From assembly GCA_001873945.1 (NCBI GenBank), contig MNYI01000017.1, positions 1-10,929 of the forward strand: DNA of 10,929 bases, given 5' to 3'. The notes beneath the pieces were generated by a model. That model saw only the letters and a program-made list of their open reading frames with translations, ran no database searches and had not been told where the DNA came from. Source of the stretch: Candidatus Desantisbacteria bacterium CG2_30_40_21. GTDB lineage: Bacteria; UBA9089; CG2-30-40-21. Positions 6,564-10,929 of this stretch are shown piece by piece; position 1 is the first letter of the stretch; each line of letters begins with the position of its first letter. The translations under genes and the position numbers were made by a program.

Positions 6564-7445
6564 ATTTTACACTTAACAGAATTTTTATCATATATTGAAT
6601 CAGAAAAAAATTATTCCTCTCATACCATTGCTGGATACAAGAATGATCTCCTGTCATGTGCTGAATTCTTAGGAGATAATGATCTGGAGCTTGGCAGGGG
6701 TGAGTTGGATCATCTCTGGCTGAGACGCTATCTTGGTGAACTTCAGAAAAAGCAATATTCAAGAAAAACTATTGCTCGCAGGTTAGCTGCCTTAAGAACC
6801 TATTTCAGGTTTCTGTGTCGTGAGAAATATTGTCAAACAAACCCGGCCAGGGCACTTCGTACCCCAAAATTAGAGATGCGGCTTCCAAAATTCCTGTATC
6901 CCGAAGAGATGACAACCTTAATTGATACCCCTGCGACAGATAATGTCCTTGGATTAAGGGATAAAGCTATCCTTGAATCGCTTTATTCCAGTGGGATGCG
7001 GGTTAGTGAACTGGTTTCCTTAAATATCACGGATATAGAATTTGAACGAGGCATAGCAAGGGTTATGGGTAAGGGACGAAAGGAAAGACTGGTGCCTTTA
7101 GGCTCCTATGCCCTATCAGCTATTCGTCAATACCTTGATATTCGTGATAAAGCCCTGCAAGGGAAACAGGAATCTGCTATATTCCTGAATCATCGCGGCA
7201 AACGGATTACTGATAGAGGGGTGAGGTTGCTAATTCATAAGATTACTCAAGCACAAGGGTTTGAAGATGTCAGTCCACATACAATGAGACATACATTTGC
7301 TACACATATGTTAAATAATGGTGCAGACTTAAGGATTGTTCAAGAATTACTTGGTCATGTAAGCCTTTCTACAACCCAAATCTATACCCATGTAACCAGG
7401 GAAAGATTGAAAACTGTTTATAATAAGGCTCATCCAAGGGCGTGA
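6564..7445 (+). CDS. xerC: Xer tyrosine recombinase (XerC-like), unusual start
   Basis: This is a site-specific tyrosine recombinase of the XerC/XerD type, which resolves chromosome dimers at dif. The N-terminal SAM-like DNA-binding domain is present (LTEFLSYIESEKNYSSHTIA onward). Counting from 6564, the catalytic set is complete: R146 (SGMRVSEL), K173 (GKGRKERLVP), H239 and R242 (HTMRHTF), H265 (LGH), and the nucleophile Y274 (IYTHV). This spacing closely matches E. coli XerC, and the protein ends in AHPRA as XerC does. There is no ATG, GTG or TTG in frame between the upstream stop (6555-6557) and the conserved N-terminus. Either ATT at 6564 is the start, with AGGGGTG 7 bp upstream, or one extra A in the run 6557-6560 has disconnected a GTG at 6554. 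A start at TTG 6705 would delete much of the N-terminal domain. It is probably housekeeping, not a phage integrase. Confidence 0.85.
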   Translation: MLHLTEFLSYIESEKNYSSHTIAGYKNDLLSCAEFLGDNDLELGRGELDHLWLRRYLGELQKKQYSRKTIARRLAALRTYFRFLCREKYCQTNPARALRTPKLEMRLPKFLYPEEMTTLIDTPATDNVLGLRDKAILESLYSSGMRVSELVSLNITDIEFERGIARVMGKGRKERLVPLGSYALSAIRQYLDIRDKALQGKQESAIFLNHRGKRITDRGVRLLIHKITQAQGFEDVSPHTMRHTFATHMLNNGADLRIVQELLGHVSLSTTQIYTHVTRERLKTVYNKAHPRA

Positions 7446-7453
7446 GTCGTCAA

Positions 7454-7526
7454 GGGGTCGGGGGTCGGCTCCATCCAATGGCGTGAAGGAACAGGTCCCC
7501 TGCAAACGGACCCCTGTCCCCTGCAA
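7454..7526. repeat. GC-rich repeat patch after xerC
   Basis: GGGGTCGGGGGTCGG (7454-7468) faces GGACCCC (7508-7514), which can pair with its first copy. GTCCCCTGCAA is directly repeated at 7495-7505 and 7516-7526, a 21-bp period. Base composition here is much richer in G+C than in the flanking genes. The patch sits exactly where the missing 5' end of cbiE would be expected. The remaining sequence to 7598 holds AAGGAG at 7543-7548 and one AGTGAAA unit. Confidence 0.55.
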
Positions 7527-7598
7527 TGCTACTGGTTTTGTAAGGAGCTTCCGTGATGAAAAGTGAAAAGAACATAAGAGGTAATTTGCAGTTCAACA

Positions 7599-8930
7599 AT
7601 GATTATTCTTCCATCTAACAGACTGCTTAATGTCTTGGAAAATGAGGACAGCGACTATTTTTCTCATTTTTCTAAAGACAAGATAACGGTGATAGAGGTA
7701 GATAAAATAGTTGGTGCCATTAACTCTGCCCTTCTCTGCCACCCCTCATCAATCATTACCATTATTTGCTCTGGGGATCCATTATTTTTTGGGATTGGCA
7801 GAAGGCTTATTAAGGAATTTGGCAGGGATATGGTTGAGATACTTCCTGATTTATCAAGTATTCAATTGGCATTTTCAAGAATAAAAGAGACATGGGATGA
7901 TGCCTTCCTGATGAGCCTTCATGGAATCTCTGGCCAAAAGCGACTTGGGTATGGGATGAATGATATTCCGTCATTTCTTGTAAAATACAACAAGATGGCG
8001 ATTCTGACAGATAGCCGTGAAAATACCCCTTGTGCCATAGCAAAAACGCTCATTTCCTCACCCATTACTGCCAATCTTGGGCTGATAATGTTCGTTTGTG
8101 AAAGATTGGGCTACCCGGATGAAAAGATTACAGAGGGAAAACCGCAGGAGTTTATTGATATGCCTTTTACAGAACCAAATGTGGTTGTTATAAAAATGGA
8201 TTCGGAACATGTAAAATCATGTGAAGCCACCCTTTTCGTCATAGGTGTAGGTCCAGGAGACCCTGAATTATTGACACTGAAAGCGATGCGAATTCTCAGC
8301 AGCGTGCCATGCATCTGTGTTCCTAAGGGAAAAGAAGAGGGCAGCAGTCTTGCCTTGTCTATTGTAGAGGGGGCATTGAACCTTGAGGGTAAAGAGATTA
8401 TCCCTGCATATTTCCCGATGAAAAAGACAACAACATGTCGCCATGAGCTTGATACAAAATGGCAAGAAACGGTGAAATTAATCATGGACAGGATTGATAA
8501 AGGCATGTCCGTGGCATTTATTACCCTTGGTGATCCTACTCTTTACAGCACATTCTTTTATCTTTATGACAGGCTTCTTGAACTCAATTCCGAACTGGAT
8601 ATTCAGATAATCCCTGGCGTATCTTCCATAAATGCAGCAGCATCAAGGGCAGGTATTCCTCTTGGGCTTGCAGATGAAAGAATTGCTATCCTTCCGGCAA
8701 ATTATGTGGATGATCTGGAAGAGACACTCAAGCGATTTGATACAGTTGTGTTAATGAAGGTTCACAAGGTATTTGATGATGTTGTGAAAACCCTTGACTG
8801 TATGGGCATTCTGAACAGGGCATTGTATATCTCAAGGGCAGGCATGAGGGATGAAAAAATATTTGAAAACATCATGGATGTAAAAGCAGAAGACCTTGAT
8901 TATTTTTCAATGATGATAGTGAGGAAATGA
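7599..8930 (+). CDS. cbiE-cobI: Truncated CbiE domain fused to CobI/CbiL C20-methyltransferase
   Basis: These 443 residues contain two tetrapyrrole methylase domains. Residues 1 to about 200 match CbiE (the N-terminal part of CobL, C5-methylation of the corrin ring): SGDPLFFGIG at 58-67, SSIQLAF, a truncated SLHG region, AILTDSRENTPCAIA, CERLGYPDEKITEG and NVVVIKM. The N-terminal SAM-binding G-x-G-x-G loop and roughly 25 residues are missing, and the frame closes at a TAA at 7575. Residues about 210-443 are a complete precorrin-2/cobalt-factor II C20-methyltransferase (CobI/CbiL): GVGPGDPELLTLKA (216-229), VPKG, GDPTLYST and PGVSSINAAASRAGIPL. No CbiT lies between the domains. The ATG at 7599 has no convincing ribosome binding site, which fits loss of the real 5' end. 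The CobI half may still work; the CbiE half probably does not (inference). The stop overlaps the next start. Confidence 0.85.
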   Translation: MIILPSNRLLNVLENEDSDYFSHFSKDKITVIEVDKIVGAINSALLCHPSSIITIICSGDPLFFGIGRRLIKEFGRDMVEILPDLSSIQLAFSRIKETWDDAFLMSLHGISGQKRLGYGMNDIPSFLVKYNKMAILTDSRENTPCAIAKTLISSPITANLGLIMFVCERLGYPDEKITEGKPQEFIDMPFTEPNVVVIKMDSEHVKSCEATLFVIGVGPGDPELLTLKAMRILSSVPCICVPKGKEEGSSLALSIVEGALNLEGKEIIPAYFPMKKTTTCRHELDTKWQETVKLIMDRIDKGMSVAFITLGDPTLYSTFFYLYDRLLELNSELDIQIIPGVSSINAAASRAGIPLGLADERIAILPANYVDDLEETLKRFDTVVLMKVHKVFDDVVKTLDCMGILNRALYISRAGMRDEKIFENIMDVKAEDLDYFSMMIVRK

Positions 8931-9797
8931 TGAAAATGGAGAGAGTATACTTTGTAGGTGCGGGTCCGGGCGATCCGGAATTAATTACCATTAAGGGCAG
9001 AAAATTACTTGATCAGGCAGATGTAGTTATTTATGCCGGAAGCCTCGTGAATCCTGAGATTATCAGGGGCATTAAGGCAGAGATCTTTGACTCTTCAGTG
9101 ATGACCCTTGAGGAAATAATAGATACCATGACTCGTGGTATTGCCATGGGCAAGATGGTAGTCAGACTTCACACAGGCGACACATCATTTTATAGTGCCA
9201 TATCAGAACAGATAGAACGGCTTTGTGCATCAGGCATTGAATATTCCTAGGACTTACGCAAAATGAGAAAATATCCACCATATATGGTATTTTGAAAAGT
9301 AATGACCACCAGATGTGGTAGGCAAAGTGATGTTTTGCGTAAGTCCTAATTCCATTATTCCCGGCGTATCCTCTGCCATGGCTGGTGCAGCCATACTCGG
9401 ACAGGAACTAACCATACCTGAGATAAGCCAAACAGTAATCTTCACAAGATTTGAAGGCAGAACACCTGTGCCTGAAACAGAAAAACTGCGAGAATTGGCA
9501 AAACACAGGGCAACCATGGTTATCTTTTTGAGTGTTGGAATGATTGAAAGGATCAAGGATGAACTCTTGCATGGTTACCCTGAAGATACACCTATTGCGA
9601 TTATCGAAAAGGCATCGTGGCCAGAGCAGAAAATCGTGAGAGGAGAATTAAAAGACATTGTGGAATTGGTTGAAAATGCCAACATTAAAAAGACTGCCTT
9701 GATATTCGTAGGTGAAGCATTAAGAGCATCCATAGAAGCATCAGGAAAGGAGTCAAGATTGTATCACAAGGATTTCAGGCATGGATGTAGGAAATAA
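8927..9797 (+). pseudogene. cobM: Precorrin-4 C11-methyltransferase gene split by a MITE
   Basis: This is CobM/CbiF, which adds the C-11 methyl in corrin ring synthesis. The N-terminal half (8927-9247, 107 codons) has the SAM loop VGAGPGDPELITIKG and the RLHTGDTSFYSA motif. The C-terminal half (9354-9797) continues with IIPGVSSAMAGAAILGQELT, TRFEGRTPVP, the IEKASWPEQ segment and the family ending YHKDFRHGCRK. A 101-bp element plus a 5-bp duplicated target (106 bp, a +1 shift) sits between them and puts a TAG at 9248-9250. Removing it joins GIEYS to IIPGVSS in frame and gives about 254 residues, the usual family length. The start overlaps the cobI stop (ATGA); ATG at 8927, 8930 and 8936 are all possible, and GAGG at 8921-8924 favours 8930. 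The C-terminal half could in principle start at GTG or ATG codons within the element. Confidence 0.92.
9248..9348. mobile_element. 101-bp MITE-like element with 16-bp TIRs and 5-bp target duplication
   Basis: The left end TAGGACTTACGCAAAA (9248-9263) and the right end TTTTGCGTAAGTCCTA (9333-9348) are perfect 16-bp inverted repeats. ATTCC directly flanks both ends (9243-9247 and 9349-9353) as a target-site duplication. The element is too small to encode a transposase and none is in the window, so it was presumably moved in trans. Inside, CCACCATATATGGTA (9275-9289) and CCACCAGATGTGGTA (9306-9320) form a direct repeat with 13 of 15 identities. Each is nearly self-complementary (ACCATATATGGT is a perfect palindrome). 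The parent IS family cannot be decided from this sequence. Confidence 0.93.
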
Positions 9798-9827
9798 GGC
9801 AGGAGCAGAAAGAGGACAGTTTACGCA

Positions 9828-9843
9828 CAGACAGGAATGTCTG
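9828..9843. repeat. Hairpin with GGAA tetraloop
   Basis: CAGACA (9828-9833) and TGTCTG (9838-9843) form a perfect 6-bp stem around GGAA. It shares the ACA-GGAA-TGT core with the hairpin at 6521-6540, while the outer stem pairs differ but still match. It lies between the cobM pseudogene and resB. The surrounding GCACAGACAGGAATGTCTG resembles a dispersed intergenic repeat. Confidence 0.65.
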
Positions 9844-9874
9844 GGCTACGATTAGGAGGAATATACAAAAGGAA

Positions 9875-10816
9875 ATGAGAATAAAAAGCTTTCTTGGTTC
9901 AAAAAGATTAGCCATAGCCCTGCTTATCATCTTAAGCCTTGCCTGCATCATTGGCAGTATCAAGAATAGCGAGGCATATTATCACTCTTTCTGGTTTGTA
10001 GGCATATTAGTCCTACTCAGCCTGAATATTCTTGTCTGTTTTCTCAACAGACGCCGACGGATGGGTTCGTATCTTGTCCATTTGGGTATCTTAGTCATCC
10101 TCTCTGGCGGCGTGATGGGTAGTCTCATGGGGTTTGAGGAGGATGTAAATGTCAGGGAAGGAGAAATAGCCTCTCTTCTGCACTGCGACCTCAAAATAAA
10201 ATTGCACAACTTCCTGATTGAACGGTACCCTGATTCATCCATGCCAAAGGATTATAAAAGCAGGTTGACCATCATAGAAGGCGGTAGGGAGGTCTTGACC
10301 AAAACAATAGAGGTTAATCACCCGTTAATCTATAAAGGTGTCTGGTTTTACCAGTCAAGCTATGGTCAGGATGGGGTAAGAAGTGTTAATCTAAATGTGA
10401 ATGGCATTGATTGGACAGGAAGGCTTGGGGAGAGCTTCAGGATTCCAAAAACAAGCCTTGTGGTTAAGCCTGTCCAGTTTTTGTTTGACTTTACCTTAGA
10501 TGGGGGTAAGGCTTACTCAAAAAGCGAGGAGGCTAATAATCCAGCCGTTAAATTAGAGGTTTATGATGGAAAGCGGTTGAAATTTAGTCAATGGGTCTTT
10601 TCTAAATTTCCAGATTACCATCAGAAAGAGGAAGGAATGGGGTTTCGACTTACAGGGTTTACTGCCATTCCATACTCAGGCATTAAGGTGGTAAAAGACC
10701 CCGGCTTGGTGATTTTTTGGATTGGCTGTTGTCTGCTTATGGCAGGGATAGCTATCTCATTCTTTGGAGTAAAGGTAACTACTCAGGTAAAGGAATTTAC
10801 CACGGAGAACACATAA
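9875..10816 (+). CDS. resB: ResB-like cytochrome c biogenesis protein (System II)
   Basis: This 313-residue membrane protein is of the ResB/Ccs1 family, which works with CcsA/ResC to export haem and attach it to c-type cytochromes outside the membrane. Three membrane segments lie at about 11-29, 39-57 and 64-85. A long extracytoplasmic region follows (about 90-270), with the family-typical VNHPLIYKGVWFYQSSYG. The fourth segment is at about 275-297, preceded by the conserved KDPGLVIFWIG. His69 in YLVHLG of the third segment is a candidate for the intramembrane haem ligand known from CcsBA proteins (inference). AGGAGG at 9854-9859 is rather far (15 bp) from the ATG; AAAAGGAA directly before it is closer. 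No ccsA/resC is visible before the window ends. The last residues (EFTTENT) and the stop are encoded by a CACGGAGAACAC repeat, so the native C-terminus may have been altered. Confidence 0.85.
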   Translation: MRIKSFLGSKRLAIALLIILSLACIIGSIKNSEAYYHSFWFVGILVLLSLNILVCFLNRRRRMGSYLVHLGILVILSGGVMGSLMGFEEDVNVREGEIASLLHCDLKIKLHNFLIERYPDSSMPKDYKSRLTIIEGGREVLTKTIEVNHPLIYKGVWFYQSSYGQDGVRSVNLNVNGIDWTGRLGESFRIPKTSLVVKPVQFLFDFTLDGGKAYSKSEEANNPAVKLEVYDGKRLKFSQWVFSKFPDYHQKEEGMGFRLTGFTAIPYSGIKVVKDPGLVIFWIGCCLLMAGIAISFFGVKVTTQVKEFTTENT

Positions 10817-10926
10817 GTTGATAGGTTGATGAGTTTATAGGTTAAAGGAACACAGATTCATAATTCATAAACATTTCCTATCAATTCATCCACTTATCAA
10901 CCCATCAACTATTCAACTTATCAACT
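10813..10926. repeat. Inverted repeat with 8-bp periodic arms (GTTGATAG units)
   Basis: The left arm (about 10816-10843) is GTTGATAG, GTTGATGA, GTTTATAG, GTT. The right arm (about 10878-10926) on the complementary strand reads as six 8-bp units: GTTGATAA, GTTGAATA, GTTGATGG, GTTGATAA, GTGGATGA, ATTGATAG. A spacer of about 35 bp separates the arms. The element directly abuts the resB stop and is joined to a CACGGAGAACAC sequence of the type seen at 4-30. The right end may continue past the window. Confidence 0.8.
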
Positions 10927-10929
10927 TTT

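Noticed and set aside
6220..7445. tRNA plus tyrosine recombinase as an integrated mobile element
   Set aside because: The recombinase matches housekeeping XerC in length, catalytic spacing and ending. No duplicate of the tRNA 3' end (attachment site) and no phage or cargo genes are seen.
7446..7598. Cobalamin riboswitch in front of the cobalamin genes
   Set aside because: The 150-bp spacer is mostly repeats and I do not see the conserved B12-box core or a matching fold.

Overview
The window is AT-rich bacterial DNA, probably from an uncultured Gram-negative-type lineage. That reading rests on a lipoprotein solute-binding protein, a ResB-type cytochrome c maturation protein, an AAA-ATPase/PD-(D/E)XK orphan of a kind that is expanded in some environmental bacteria, and intergenic spaces crowded with dispersed repeats. 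I cannot name the taxon. All recognised genes lie on the + strand. Several are broken, so the region looks like a genome in which insertions and small indels have accumulated. Uncorrected indels in the assembly could explain part of this.

Layout. Bases 1-424 hold an inverted repeat and a near-consensus sigma-70 promoter (223-251), which leads into a MntA/HepT (MNT-HEPN) toxin-antitoxin pair (425-1053). Thirteen bases on is a full-length family 5 peptide/oligopeptide-binding lipoprotein gene carrying one nonsense and two frameshift lesions (1067-2623). An AAA-ATPase_like/PDDEXK_9 protein (2722-4302) follows, then a phosphomannomutase/phosphoglucomutase (4317-5657) and a small single-pass membrane protein of unknown function (5663-6079). 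A tRNA-Ala(CGC) (6220-6295) lies between repeat clusters. Next is a Xer tyrosine recombinase (about 6564-7445) with no conventional start codon.

The right third is a fragment of a cobalamin (corrin ring) pathway. It has a CbiE domain that has lost its N-terminal SAM-binding loop, fused to an intact CobI/CbiL domain (7599-8930). It is translationally coupled to a CobM/CbiF gene (8927-9797) that a 101-bp MITE-like element has cut in two. The element has perfect 16-bp terminal inverted repeats and a 5-bp target duplication, and removing it on paper restores the reading frame exactly. A ResB-like gene (9875-10816) follows.

The most distinctive property is in the spacers. At least four are built on one plan: an arm made of short tandem units (period 7, 8, 8 or 10 bp), a unique spacer, and an inverted arm with the same period. 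The four families are unrelated in sequence. Separate small hairpins with a shared ACA-GGAA-TGT core also occur. Some repeats run into gene ends and supply the last codons and stops. I see no CRISPR array, prophage or clear defence island beyond the MNT-HEPN pair, and no obviously new multi-gene system.
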